Shown here: positions 17,136 through 26,267 of the stretch, one piece after another
Position numbering within the stretch: the first letter of the stretch is position 1
Layout: each line of letters begins with the position of its first letter
Source of the DNA: Prevotella sp.
Lineage (GTDB): Bacteria > Bacteroidota > Bacteroidia > Bacteroidales > Bacteroidaceae
Assembly: GCA_017548605.1 (NCBI GenBank)
Contig: JAFYZT010000043.1
Location: 1 to 64,000, forward strand
DNA length: 64,000 bases
Direction: 5' to 3'
The notes under the pieces: generated by a model
Database searches by the model: none
Seen by the model: the letters and a program-made list of their open reading frames with translations, nothing else
What the model was told of the DNA's origin: nothing
Program-made: the position numbers and the translations under genes

Positions 17136-19610
17136 ATGAAAAAAACATTACTCTTCTTTTTCCTCATATTATTCGCAGCCTCTGTTTCTGCGCAGAGCCG
17201 TAACAAGACGCTGACCATCACTGTAACGGTCAATACCGACGATATCCTCGTTGACCAGGTGATACAACTCACGCAGATGGATTATTCGCTGTCGTACGGC
17301 ACCCTGAAACTGGATGCCAACGGACAGTGTACCGTCAAAGCATATGGCGGTAACCACCGTGTGGAAGTGAACAGGGAGGGTTATGTCCCCGCTTCCCTCG
17401 ACTTCACCATCCCTGAGGAGGCTACTGAATATGCGGTGAGTCTGGCACTCGAGGAACAAGTGCGCACCCCCTTCGCCCTCACGGCCACATGGACACATGA
17501 TGTCTTTACCGGTGACAATGATGTGCAGCTGACCTGGAATACGGAGCAGCCGGCCTTCTTCGATGACTTCGAGAGTTATGATGCTTTCGCTGTGACCTTT
17601 GGCGAGTGGACGGGTATTGATGCCGACCAAGAGGCTGCCGCCGCCCTCGTGGGCGACTACCCCAACAGGGGACTCCTGCAATATGCGCAGATTATCAACC
17701 CGTTGGCCGTAGACCCCGTATGGTGGTACGACTATCCCATCCTCCGTCCTTACGATGGCAAGCAGTATGTGGGTTTCACACGTACCTCATCGGGGAATGC
17801 CAATGACGACTGGCTCATCTCCCCTGCCATAGAAGTGGGTACGGACAATGCGCTTATCTTCATGGGCAAGGCCGCCGACCAGTTCTTGGAGCGTTTCCAG
17901 GTGTATGTCACCACACAGACCGACAGCCCTGTGCAGATCGACTTCACACGTCTTGACCAAGGCAACTATGAGACAGCCGACTACACGGGCTGGCGGCAGT
18001 ATGAATACGACCTGTCGGCATATGCTGGACAGACCGTCAAATTGGCCATCCGTTATATCAGTGACTACAACCACTATCGTTCGTTCATGCTCATGGTTGA
18101 CAATTTCTACGTCGGACAGAGCCGTGGCTACGAGCAGGCTCAGGTGAGGGCAAAGGCACGTCGCATACATCGCTCCGAAGATAACCCCTATGAGCTGTTC
18201 CGTATTTACCGTGACGGCGTGGAGGTGGGCAACACCGCCCTCTATACCTATACGTTCAAGAAAGAGACGGCGGGTGACCATGTCTATGGCGTGAAGGCAG
18301 AATATCTGGCTGCAGAGAGCGAAATGACAACTACCACGCTTTCCATACCGGCCACGGGATTCTCAAAGGTAACCTTCGCGGTGAGTGCCGAGAGCCAACT
18401 CACTACCGACGGCGTGAAACTGAACATCGTGAGCACGGCTACCAGCGACACCTATGAGTTGACGGTGGCTGACGGCAAGGCGGAGATAGCCTCGCTGCCC
18501 GATGGTGACTATGTGGTGAACATAGAGGAGGGGGCTTTCCAAGGCTACCAACAGACATTCTCTGTCAGTGGCGACCGCACCGTGGAGATAACACTTACCG
18601 ACAATATGCTGACTCCCTATAACATCACCGCCGACATCACCGATGAAGGGGTCGTGGTGCGCTGGAATCAGGAACTGGTGTTCCAGGATAGTTTTGAGGA
18701 CTATCCCGACTTTGCCCAAGGTTCGTTCGGTGAGTGGAAGACTTATGACCTCGATAATATGCCGGTATATCCCATCGGTCTGGGTGGTGCCACCAATATC
18801 GTCACTTTCCCGGGCTCGGGCACACCGACGGCTCCCACAGCTATAGCACCCTTGGTATTTAATCCTTGGAATACCGTACCGGCGATGATGCCTACCGATA
18901 TTGCCGTACAGGCACCCACGGGCGACAAGACCATCGTCTTCTTCTCGCCGCAACGTTACCAGGCCAACAAATGGCTCGTCTCGCCTGAGATAGAGATACG
19001 TGAAGGTTACGCACTGACTACGACGCTTAAGTCGTATGAGGGGATGTATGCTGAGAGCGTTGAGTTCTGCGTGTCCACCAGCGGGGACCAGCCAGCCGAC
19101 TTCACCGTGCTGAGCAATGCCATGAACATTCCAGGCGGCGAATGGACCATCTATCAGACTCCGTTGGCTGACTATGCCGGACAGAAGGTGCGTCTGGCCG
19201 TACACTATATCAGTTACGATACGTTCTTCCTACAGCTCGATGATTTCACTGTGGGACCGGAGAGCGGTGAGGCTCCCGTGGTTGACTACGGCAACGTGGT
19301 GCGCTATGACATCTATCTCGATGGAGAGAAAGTAGGGGAGAGCACCACGCCCACTTACACCTTCGCCTCCTTGTCACCAGGTCAGCACACCATCGGTATC
19401 AAGGCTATCTACCTTCATGGTGAGTCAGAGATAGCTGAATATGTCATCGACATATCCACAGGCATCACTACCGTACAACTCGACAACATCACTCAAGGTG
19501 AGATATTTACCATCGACGGGCGGTGTATGACAGGTAGTTGGAGTACCCTGCCACGGGGCATCTATCTGGTCAAGAAAAATAATGAATTTATCAAAGTAGT
19601 AAAGAAGTAA
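17136..19610 (+). CDS. Secreted adhesin-like protein, two choice-of-anchor J modules
   Basis: 824 residues, signal peptide to about residue 20 (ends VSAQS). An N-terminal beta-sandwich (about 21-105) is followed by two similar modules: one opens FFDDFESYD near residue 148 and closes MVDNFYVG, the other opens FQDSFEDYP near residue 515 and closes LDDFTVG. Each is followed by a segment ending in a short strand motif (YTFKKETAGDHVYGVKA; YTFASLSPGQHTIGIKA), so a whole module pair was duplicated. The C-terminus has IFTIDGRCM, LPRGIYLVKK and KVVKK. Surface binding or adhesion is inferred. No sigma-type promoter is visible between the upstream terminator and this gene, where a decamer array lies instead. 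Confidence 0.8.
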   Translation: MKKTLLFFFLILFAASVSAQSRNKTLTITVTVNTDDILVDQVIQLTQMDYSLSYGTLKLDANGQCTVKAYGGNHRVEVNREGYVPASLDFTIPEEATEYAVSLALEEQVRTPFALTATWTHDVFTGDNDVQLTWNTEQPAFFDDFESYDAFAVTFGEWTGIDADQEAAAALVGDYPNRGLLQYAQIINPLAVDPVWWYDYPILRPYDGKQYVGFTRTSSGNANDDWLISPAIEVGTDNALIFMGKAADQFLERFQVYVTTQTDSPVQIDFTRLDQGNYETADYTGWRQYEYDLSAYAGQTVKLAIRYISDYNHYRSFMLMVDNFYVGQSRGYEQAQVRAKARRIHRSEDNPYELFRIYRDGVEVGNTALYTYTFKKETAGDHVYGVKAEYLAAESEMTTTTLSIPATGFSKVTFAVSAESQLTTDGVKLNIVSTATSDTYELTVADGKAEIASLPDGDYVVNIEEGAFQGYQQTFSVSGDRTVEITLTDNMLTPYNITADITDEGVVVRWNQELVFQDSFEDYPDFAQGSFGEWKTYDLDNMPVYPIGLGGATNIVTFPGSGTPTAPTAIAPLVFNPWNTVPAMMPTDIAVQAPTGDKTIVFFSPQRYQANKWLVSPEIEIREGYALTTTLKSYEGMYAESVEFCVSTSGDQPADFTVLSNAMNIPGGEWTIYQTPLADYAGQKVRLAVHYISYDTFFLQLDDFTVGPESGEAPVVDYGNVVRYDIYLDGEKVGESTTPTYTFASLSPGQHTIGIKAIYLHGESEIAEYVIDISTGITTVQLDNITQGEIFTIDGRCMTGSWSTLPRGIYLVKKNNEFIKVVKK

Positions 19611-19612
19611 GA

Positions 19613-19653
19613 AGTTTGGGAGTTTAGGCGTTTGGGAGTTTAGACAATACTTT
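19613..19653 (+). repeat. GGGAGTTTAG word array (family D)
   Basis: Words GTTTGGGAGTTTAG are repeated immediately after the stop of the gene ending at 19610, followed by GACAATAC. The same words and the same GACAATAC end occur at 33605-33692. Confidence 0.75.
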
Positions 19654-19713
19654 GCTATTACTTTGATAATTGCTCGTTAACTTGTTTACTTGTCAAATAA
19701 AAAGGAATAAACA

Positions 19714-21642
19714 ATGAGAAAGATACTGATAAGTCTGGTGACACTGCTTTGTGCCACTGCCCTCCATGCCCAGCAGATAGTGGTCAGCGTGCCCCTGTCG
19801 TCACTCCGCGCACAGGCTCCTTCGCAGCAAACAGCCGCACCATATCGTGTAGAAGGCCTGTCGTCCACACAACGGGCCGTGGGCTATGCTCAGGGCGACA
19901 GCATCACCATCAACGGTGCAAGAGTGGGTACTGCCGGCACCTATCCCATGGGTGCTATCCTTGATGCTTCAGTGCTTGAACGCTTTGCCGGCTGTAAGGT
20001 GGTGGGCATACGCTATGCCGTGGCACAGGACATGGGACGCACACGCGCCTTCCTCTATCCCGTGACCGATGAAGGGTATATCGATGAGTCCTCAGCCATC
20101 ACGAAAAACCAGAAAGCGTATGCGGGGTGGAACAACGTGTTCTTCAATGGCGACACATCGTATGACATCCAAGGCAATGAGCAGCTGCTCGTGGGCTTCG
20201 ACTATGTGGAGACCGACGAGATGGTGGAGGCCGGGACAGGTGCCCTCAGCACTTATGGCGAGGCATATGGCACCGAATTGATGATTTACGGCAATTTCGG
20301 CAGTGGCGAAGGATGGTATCAGGTGAACAACCTCGGTTGTCTCTGCGTGCAGCTTATCGTTGACGTGAGCTCTTTACCCGAGAAAGACCTCGACATTATC
20401 TATTTCGACTCGGGCTTCCGTTATAAGAAACCGGGAGAAAAAATAGAGGTTTATGCCATGGTTCAAAATGTAGGTCGTTCCGACATTGCCTCTTATGAAT
20501 TGGCTTATCAACTCGATGACCAACCGGAGACGGTGCTGACAGGAGGTGAACTGAAGGAAAATGCCGACGAGACGTTCCAGCCCGTGGTTCAATTACCGAC
20601 CGACATCGTTGCGGGCAAACATACACTCTCTTTCTACACGAAGAATGCAGACGGGCAAACATTGGGAGGAACGAAGAATGACATTGAGACGGTGGATTTC
20701 TATGTCTATACGCAGACGCTGGACCGCCAGAAGGTGTATGTGGAGCAGTACACTAACCAGAACAGCTATCTGTCTGCTTTGGTGAATGAGGCTTTTGCCT
20801 TGGCTCCCAATGTGTCCGACATTATGTGTATGGTTAATGTGTATGCACCGGACAATCTGTTGGCCCTTCCCGAATCGGAATATCTCGGTGACCTCTATGC
20901 CTACACCTGGCCGTCGTTTACCTCGAATCGTGCCTATTTCCCGGGCGAGAAACATATCGCCTACGACTTCAACGACTATATCCAGTATGGTGCCAATTTC
21001 GTGGCACCCATCATTTCCGATATTGTTCTTGAAGACAAGTACCGCGAGGGCTTCGCTACTGTGGAGCTGACTCCCACCTACGATGCCGACAGCAAGCAAC
21101 TGACTATCGATGTGAGCGGTGACCTGACCGATGAGGCAGGGGCAATCTTTGGTGATGTGGCCGTCACGTTGATGATTACCGAGGATAATGTGAAGGCGGC
21201 ACAACAGGTACTCAACCCTGTCACCAACCGTCCAAAGGTTGAGGCGCAGTATGTGCATAACCATGTGTTACGGCAGTATGTGACCGCTCCCACAGGCGAC
21301 AAGGTAACCATCAGTGGCAACCGTTATACAGGTCACTTCACCACGACACTCTCTGACGCGTGGAAGGCGGAAGACCTAAAACTGGTGGCTATCATCACTC
21401 GTTTTGCCCCAACGGTGACCGACGACAACGTGATGGAGATGGATGTGGTGGGAGCCAACGATTTTGAACTCAGTACCATCATATCTACGGGCATCAGCAG
21501 TATCACCCCCGACTCATCTCCAGAAGGAGAGGGGAGTGAATATTTCACCCTCAATGGTGTGAGATTAAATGCTAAGCCCTCACACTCGGGCATCTACTTG
21601 TTCCGTCAGAACGGAAAAACCAAAAAGGTCTTGGTAAATTAG
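19714..21642 (+). CDS. Omp28-related secreted protein with sorting-like tail
   Basis: 642 residues with a signal peptide to about residue 19 (ends LHAQQ). The N-terminal 210 residues are a beta-rich module. Then comes a CARDB-like sandwich (KPGEKIEVYAMVQNVG) and, from about 340, a region resembling the thioredoxin-like part of Omp28-family proteins: KVYVEQYTNQNS takes the place where relatives have an EEFTG-x-WC-x-x-C site, and SNRAYFPGEK resembles the family's cis-Pro segment. The redox cysteines are absent. The C-terminus shows YFTLNGVRL, SGIYLFRQNGK and KKVLVN. The linker before this tail (ITPDSSPEGEG) is encoded by a C-rich hairpin-like stretch similar to repeat family F. The function is unknown; outer-membrane or surface location is inferred. 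Confidence 0.7.
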   Translation: MRKILISLVTLLCATALHAQQIVVSVPLSSLRAQAPSQQTAAPYRVEGLSSTQRAVGYAQGDSITINGARVGTAGTYPMGAILDASVLERFAGCKVVGIRYAVAQDMGRTRAFLYPVTDEGYIDESSAITKNQKAYAGWNNVFFNGDTSYDIQGNEQLLVGFDYVETDEMVEAGTGALSTYGEAYGTELMIYGNFGSGEGWYQVNNLGCLCVQLIVDVSSLPEKDLDIIYFDSGFRYKKPGEKIEVYAMVQNVGRSDIASYELAYQLDDQPETVLTGGELKENADETFQPVVQLPTDIVAGKHTLSFYTKNADGQTLGGTKNDIETVDFYVYTQTLDRQKVYVEQYTNQNSYLSALVNEAFALAPNVSDIMCMVNVYAPDNLLALPESEYLGDLYAYTWPSFTSNRAYFPGEKHIAYDFNDYIQYGANFVAPIISDIVLEDKYREGFATVELTPTYDADSKQLTIDVSGDLTDEAGAIFGDVAVTLMITEDNVKAAQQVLNPVTNRPKVEAQYVHNHVLRQYVTAPTGDKVTISGNRYTGHFTTTLSDAWKAEDLKLVAIITRFAPTVTDDNVMEMDVVGANDFELSTIISTGISSITPDSSPEGEGSEYFTLNGVRLNAKPSHSGIYLFRQNGKTKKVLVN

Positions 21643-21680
21643 GGCTTTTTATACGAGAAAAACAAAAAAACGTCAATTAT

Positions 21681-21712
21681 TTTGCAATTATGTGAATAAT
21701 TGTTTATATTTG
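21681..21712 (+). promoter_or_regulatory. Promoter of the 21804 gene
   Basis: TTTG (21681-21684), exactly 20 bp, TATATTTG (21705-21712): a full consensus match. The leader is about 85 bases. Confidence 0.8.
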
Positions 21713-21803
21713 CAAGTTGAATCATTGTCAACAGGCATCTTTTGGCCCGTTTAACCTAAAGCATAAACTTAAATATCATATAAATCATTTAAACTAAACG
21801 CTT

Positions 21804-24800
21804 ATGAAAAAAATTCTATCAATGATGAGCCTCGTACTCATGTTGTTAGCTTTTGGATGGAGTCAGCAGGCTGTCGCCAAGACAGTCTACTTCCAGCCAA
21901 ACAGCAACTGGAAAACGGATGGTGCGAGATTTGCTCTCTATGTGTTTGGCTCTAGTGGCAACCAATGGAATGATTTCACCGCCATAGGGTCAGACGGTGT
22001 CTATCAGGCTTCTTTTGATGACACTACTTATCCCAATATGATTTTCGTTCGTATGAATGGAGGAACAACGGAAAACAATTGGGACAACAAGTGGAACCAG
22101 TCGGGTGATTTGACTGCTCCCGCAGAGGACAACCAAATTTACAGGATGTACGATGGGACTTGGAGTCCCAATATTGAGGATTTCGCAGTGTCTTCTTATT
22201 TCTCCGCCAACAATTTCAACTACATCATGAATTTCCCGACAGTTTCTACAAGTGGAGTTCCTGATTTTGCCGCTGCTTCCAATTGGGGTCATATTGTTGA
22301 TTCGTATGAGGATTATTGGGGAGATCCTGCTTATGTCAGTTATCAGTATTTGAGTGACTCTGGAATTGACGGATCAACCTGTCTGCGTGTGTACACCAAT
22401 CAAAAGTCAAACAGTACTTATGACATGCTGGTGACCCCGTTGGTATCGGGTACGGTTGTCCTTTTCGTCAAGCCTATTGGTAAATACTACAATGATTCTG
22501 CTTTCCTAGAGTTCTGGTCGCTGAATGCCGACGGAACCAAGAATGCCGTGATTGCTACGACCAATTTCTCCAGCAAGAGCAATTCCGAGGAGTGGGATTG
22601 GTATCCTTTGATCATCTCTCTTGATTCAGAACAGCGTATCGGTATCCGTGGCAGCCAAGTCTATATGGATGATTTCTATGCCACTAATGCTACTATCGTT
22701 CCCGAAACCAAGATGGTGGTCGCATCTGTGATGAATTCCGATGGCCAGACAGGCACAAGTGGAACCAACCCCACATTCAACCAAGGTGAGGATGGCAATA
22801 CCGTGGTTACCTTGAAGGTGAAATTGGATAATACAGGAGATGTGGATCTTGTGTCCGGTGTGACGGAGAATTATACGCTCACCTTGGCACAGGGAACCTC
22901 ATCAAGTGCCTCCACCTATTTTGATGATGCAACTATTGATGTTCCCGTCAGCATAGCAGCAGGAGAATCTGCCACCATCGATGTGGAGTTCACTGTGCCT
23001 GCAACTACGGGATATACTTATTTTTATATTCGTGAGAATTTGACGGGTAAGACGTCCTCATCTTATCGCTATGCCCAAGTGAAGGCATATGAGTCGAAAT
23101 TCATCTTCGATAAGGCAGGAACCACTTACTATAGCAGTTCTTCTGCCACCACCACTCCTATTGACTTCGGCAAGATCAACGAGGAAACAACGCTGAACTA
23201 TGAGATCTACAACTCGGGTTCCGCCCCGTTGACCATCAATAGTTTCACCCTTCCGGAGCCGTACACTTCTGATGTTCCTGCCACACCATTTACCGTGGCT
23301 GGTGGTGAGAAGAAAGTGATTGCCATCACCCTGCCTTATGGTGAGCCAGGTATCTTCACTGGTAATTTGGAAATCAATTACACCAACTTTGGTAAAGCGG
23401 CTGCCACCTATACCCTTGGCATCTCAGGAACTATCCTTGATCCGACGAAGAACCTCATCACCTTTAGTAATGCAGATAACTCCAACGGACAGTACCCCGC
23501 AGGGTCTATCCATTCTGATCAGGTGTATATCTCATCGAAGACCGAAGGTGGAGTGACGAATTATTACCTACAGAGCACGAGCACTACAACTAAGTTCATC
23601 ACTCCGAAACTAACAGCTACTGCTGGTGAGAACTTTACATTCGATGCTTGGTATAGCAGTTACAGTTCCACCGCTGCCGTTACGGTTTACGTTTCTACAG
23701 ACCGCATGAACTGGACACAGGTTAGCAAAGCAACGGGTCTGGGCACCGCTGTGAAGACATTCACCGTTACCATCGGAGAAGCGGGCGATTATTACCTCGC
23801 TTTCGAACTGACTGGTAATGCCTTGCTCGACAATATTTACGGCTTGTCTTTGGCTGAAGCACCTGAGCACGACTGGTATCTTACTGAAGAGGCGAACGTT
23901 CCAACTTCTGGAATGCAGAATACCGACTATACCGCTTCCATCACGCTGAAGAACATCAGTGCCGATGCCGACAACTTGACGGCCACGCTCTATATGGATG
24001 GTAAAGCTGTGGCAACCCAGGATGTTTCGTTAGAAGGCAATGCAATGACAGCTGCCGAAGGTACAGGACGTCCTGGTACCTATGGAATGAGCAATATCGC
24101 TGAGCCGACAACTATAGACTTGACTTTCAAGCCTCACACTGTTGGCACCCTTCCCGCTTACATCGAACTGAAAGCAGGAGACTATGTGCTAACCAGCGAC
24201 GAAGTGGAAGTGACCATCGCAGAAGAGGTGGCTTTAAGCGGTGTACAAGTAGGTGAGAATAAAACCACCAGTGGGTCGGTTCCATTCTATTTCCTTTGGG
24301 CAGACCATAATTCTGGAAAGTCTATGAGTGATTTCGCATATTCAAAAGAAGAATTGGCCGCTTACGGTATTGTAGCTGGAAGTAAGATAAAATCGATAAA
24401 GTTTGTTGGCAATCCATCTAGTGCGAAAACATTCTCAAACGGTTTGACCGTTGATGTGTGGGTAGGCATGGAGGGAAATGGAACGTTGACATCATCTACT
24501 GCTGGTACAGCGGATACGGACAATATGTTCCACCAAACAATCATTGATGAGTCTTCTTATTCATTTACCGCCAACATACCTGTCGAATTCACCATCACAT
24601 TTGATGAACCATTGGTTTATGACGGAACGTCTGAAATACGTGTGTTTACCAATACTAATGGTCATGGATCATATATTACGGTTAATTTCCCAATTGATAA
24701 TACTTACGGAAATGGATATTATGCTTATGGAACCAACTCGTTCTCTTCCCTCGTTGGTACTCCTGTTGCATACTTCGATCTCGAAGTTAGCACTCCGAAA

Positions 24801-25727
24801 CTCTTTGGAACAGTCGAAGATGTTTCTGGTAAGACACAAGAGGCTCCTATACCTCTCGCTGGTGCCAAGGTGACAATCCGCAGCACGGAGGATGATGTGG
24901 AATACACCGGTATCACTGATGAGAATGGTAATTACTGCATCGACATCATCCAGAAAGACCTCGTTTATGATGAGTTCTTCTGTGAACTCGACGGCTATGC
25001 TACGGAGAGCTATACCGAGAGGTATAATGATGCGGTTACCTTCAATTCGGAATGTGATCTTTGGACAGAGAACTTCCCGTATGGTGACGGCGATGAGAGA
25101 ATAACTGGATGCATGTGGAATTTCGGTATGTACCCGTGCGTTGAACTGACCATCTCAGAATCTACTTATGCCACATTCTATTATGAGAACGATGCATACA
25201 TGGTTCCTGATGGTCTGACAGCTTATACCGCCACGAAGAACGGCAACACCATATCGTTGGAAGATAAGGGTGTTTATATAAACGCTGGATGCCCTGTAGT
25301 TATTCATGGTGAACCGGGAACCTATCAGTTCAAGTGGACTGACATTTCTACTTCTTTCACTGGTGACAACGATCTCGTAGGCTCCGAGGAGGGCGGCAAG
25401 TACCAAGAGGAAGGTTATAAATATTATGTCCTCTCTTGGAAGAACAAGAACAAGAATCCAGAAGAGGTGGGCTTCTATTACCAGTCGGGTTCGAAGGGTA
25501 AATGGGCCAACGTGAAAGCTCACCAGGCCTACTTGAAGGTGGCTGCTTCACAGGCAAATGAAGACGGTTATATCTTCTCCTTCGATGAGGAGACTACAGA
25601 GATTGCCGGTGTGGAGAATACAGACCTCGACCTGAATGCCCCGATGTATAACCTCGCTGGTCAGCGCGTAGGCAAAGACTACCGTGGCGTGGTGATTCAG
25701 AACGGCGTGAAAAAGGTAAAAAAGTAA
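21804..25727 (+). CDS. Giant secreted surface protein, paralogue 1
   Basis: 1307 residues, signal peptide to about residue 25 (ends QAVAK). After an N-terminal starch-module-like sandwich (NGGTTENNWDNKWN) come choice-of-anchor D-like modules (IYNSGSAPLTINSFTL), an anchor J-like module (PKLTATAGENFTFDAWY), a CARDB-like module starting PEHDWYLTEE, and a carboxypeptidase-regulatory-like module near 996-1090 (GITDENGNYCIDI). The tail is MYNLAGQRVG then VVIQNGVKKVKK. The gene at 26268 has the same modules in the same order. Its final Lys-Val codons continue unbroken into a family A array past the stop. Role: surface-exposed binding protein by inference. It is followed 84 bases later by a small MKxxYIxP gene. 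Confidence 0.82.
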   Translation: MKKILSMMSLVLMLLAFGWSQQAVAKTVYFQPNSNWKTDGARFALYVFGSSGNQWNDFTAIGSDGVYQASFDDTTYPNMIFVRMNGGTTENNWDNKWNQSGDLTAPAEDNQIYRMYDGTWSPNIEDFAVSSYFSANNFNYIMNFPTVSTSGVPDFAAASNWGHIVDSYEDYWGDPAYVSYQYLSDSGIDGSTCLRVYTNQKSNSTYDMLVTPLVSGTVVLFVKPIGKYYNDSAFLEFWSLNADGTKNAVIATTNFSSKSNSEEWDWYPLIISLDSEQRIGIRGSQVYMDDFYATNATIVPETKMVVASVMNSDGQTGTSGTNPTFNQGEDGNTVVTLKVKLDNTGDVDLVSGVTENYTLTLAQGTSSSASTYFDDATIDVPVSIAAGESATIDVEFTVPATTGYTYFYIRENLTGKTSSSYRYAQVKAYESKFIFDKAGTTYYSSSSATTTPIDFGKINEETTLNYEIYNSGSAPLTINSFTLPEPYTSDVPATPFTVAGGEKKVIAITLPYGEPGIFTGNLEINYTNFGKAAATYTLGISGTILDPTKNLITFSNADNSNGQYPAGSIHSDQVYISSKTEGGVTNYYLQSTSTTTKFITPKLTATAGENFTFDAWYSSYSSTAAVTVYVSTDRMNWTQVSKATGLGTAVKTFTVTIGEAGDYYLAFELTGNALLDNIYGLSLAEAPEHDWYLTEEANVPTSGMQNTDYTASITLKNISADADNLTATLYMDGKAVATQDVSLEGNAMTAAEGTGRPGTYGMSNIAEPTTIDLTFKPHTVGTLPAYIELKAGDYVLTSDEVEVTIAEEVALSGVQVGENKTTSGSVPFYFLWADHNSGKSMSDFAYSKEELAAYGIVAGSKIKSIKFVGNPSSAKTFSNGLTVDVWVGMEGNGTLTSSTAGTADTDNMFHQTIIDESSYSFTANIPVEFTITFDEPLVYDGTSEIRVFTNTNGHGSYITVNFPIDNTYGNGYYAYGTNSFSSLVGTPVAYFDLEVSTPKLFGTVEDVSGKTQEAPIPLAGAKVTIRSTEDDVEYTGITDENGNYCIDIIQKDLVYDEFFCELDGYATESYTERYNDAVTFNSECDLWTENFPYGDGDERITGCMWNFGMYPCVELTISESTYATFYYENDAYMVPDGLTAYTATKNGNTISLEDKGVYINAGCPVVIHGEPGTYQFKWTDISTSFTGDNDLVGSEEGGKYQEEGYKYYVLSWKNKNKNPEEVGFYYQSGSKGKWANVKAHQAYLKVAASQANEDGYIFSFDEETTEIAGVENTDLDLNAPMYNLAGQRVGKDYRGVVIQNGVKKVKK

Positions 25728-25747
25728 AAAGGTAAAAGAGTAAAAAC
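25728..25747 (+). repeat. Family A word array continuous with the gene's last codons
   Basis: The words AAAAAGGTAAAAAAGTAA encode the end KKVKK-stop, and the array carries on as AAAGGTAAAAGAGTAAAAAC after the stop at 25725-25727. Confidence 0.75.
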
Positions 25748-25811
25748 ATTAAACTCGAGTGACGGGGTAATCTCTCACCCCTTACCCCTCACTTCTTACT
25801 AGAGTATGATT

Positions 25812-25982
25812 ATGAAAACAGAATATATTAAACCGGAAGCCCGTTATGTCGATATCGACATGGAGGCCATCATGGAAGAGATGCCTGCCAGTGAAGGTGA
25901 AGGCTATGGCGATCCTATGACCAATGAGGCCTCCTTCGAGGAGGAGGCTACCCTGCCCGATAGCAAGTCGGTGTGGGATTAA
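25812..25982 (+). CDS. Small acidic MKxxYIxP protein, copy A
   Basis: 56 residues, starting MKTEYIKPEARYVDID and ending DSKSVWD; an ATG two codons upstream (25806) is an alternative start. There is no signal peptide, about 16 of 56 residues are Asp or Glu, and no cysteine occurs. It shares an N-terminal signature (MK-x-x-YI-x-P, then D) with the gene at 29901, which follows the paralogous giant gene in the same way. The family is not recognised; a short conserved head and variable acidic tail recall peptide precursors or small chaperone-like proteins, but no maturation enzyme is nearby. A family A array and a rho-independent terminator follow. Confidence 0.7.
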   Translation: MKTEYIKPEARYVDIDMEAIMEEMPASEGEGYGDPMTNEASFEEEATLPDSKSVWD

Positions 25983-26015
25983 TTGAAAGGTAAAAAAGTA
26001 AAAAGGTAAAAAAGT

Positions 26016-26058
26016 AAAAGTCGGTCCCTGCGCTATCTATGTGCAGGGACTGATTTTT
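26016..26058 (+). terminator. Rho-independent terminator after the small gene
   Basis: Stem 26016-26031 with 26043-26058 (16 bp, two G-U pairs) has the core GTCCCTGC/GCAGGGAC, an 11-base loop and a T run in the 3' arm. It closes the first giant-protein plus small-protein cassette. Confidence 0.8.
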
Positions 26059-26130
26059 ATGTCTGTTCGCTATCTTTGGGATATAGATAAACGATGTCCC
26101 TACATGAAATCCCTATCTATTATGTTCTTT

Positions 26131-26162
26131 TGTTCCTATGTCAAAATGAAGTGTTCCTATGT
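26131..26162 (+). promoter_or_regulatory. Direct repeat TGTTCCTATGT x2, 21-bp period
   Basis: Identical 11-mers at 26131-26141 and 26152-26162 lie 26 bp upstream of the -33 element of the next promoter. Two turns of the helix apart, they suit an activator binding as a tandem dimer; LytTR-type regulators use this geometry. Confidence 0.45.
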
Positions 26163-26187
26163 ATTTGTGTTGAAAAAAACAAATACT

Positions 26188-26221
26188 TTTGACGGATTAT
26201 CCCCAAAAAACGTTATTTTTG
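26188..26221 (+). promoter_or_regulatory. Promoter of the 26268 gene
   Basis: TTTG (26188-26191), 22 bp, TATTTTTG (26214-26221). The spacer is two bases longer than in the best promoters of the window. Confidence 0.5.
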
Positions 26222-26267
26222 CACTAAACAAATCCTTATTGACAAGAAAGACCTAAACAATATACTT

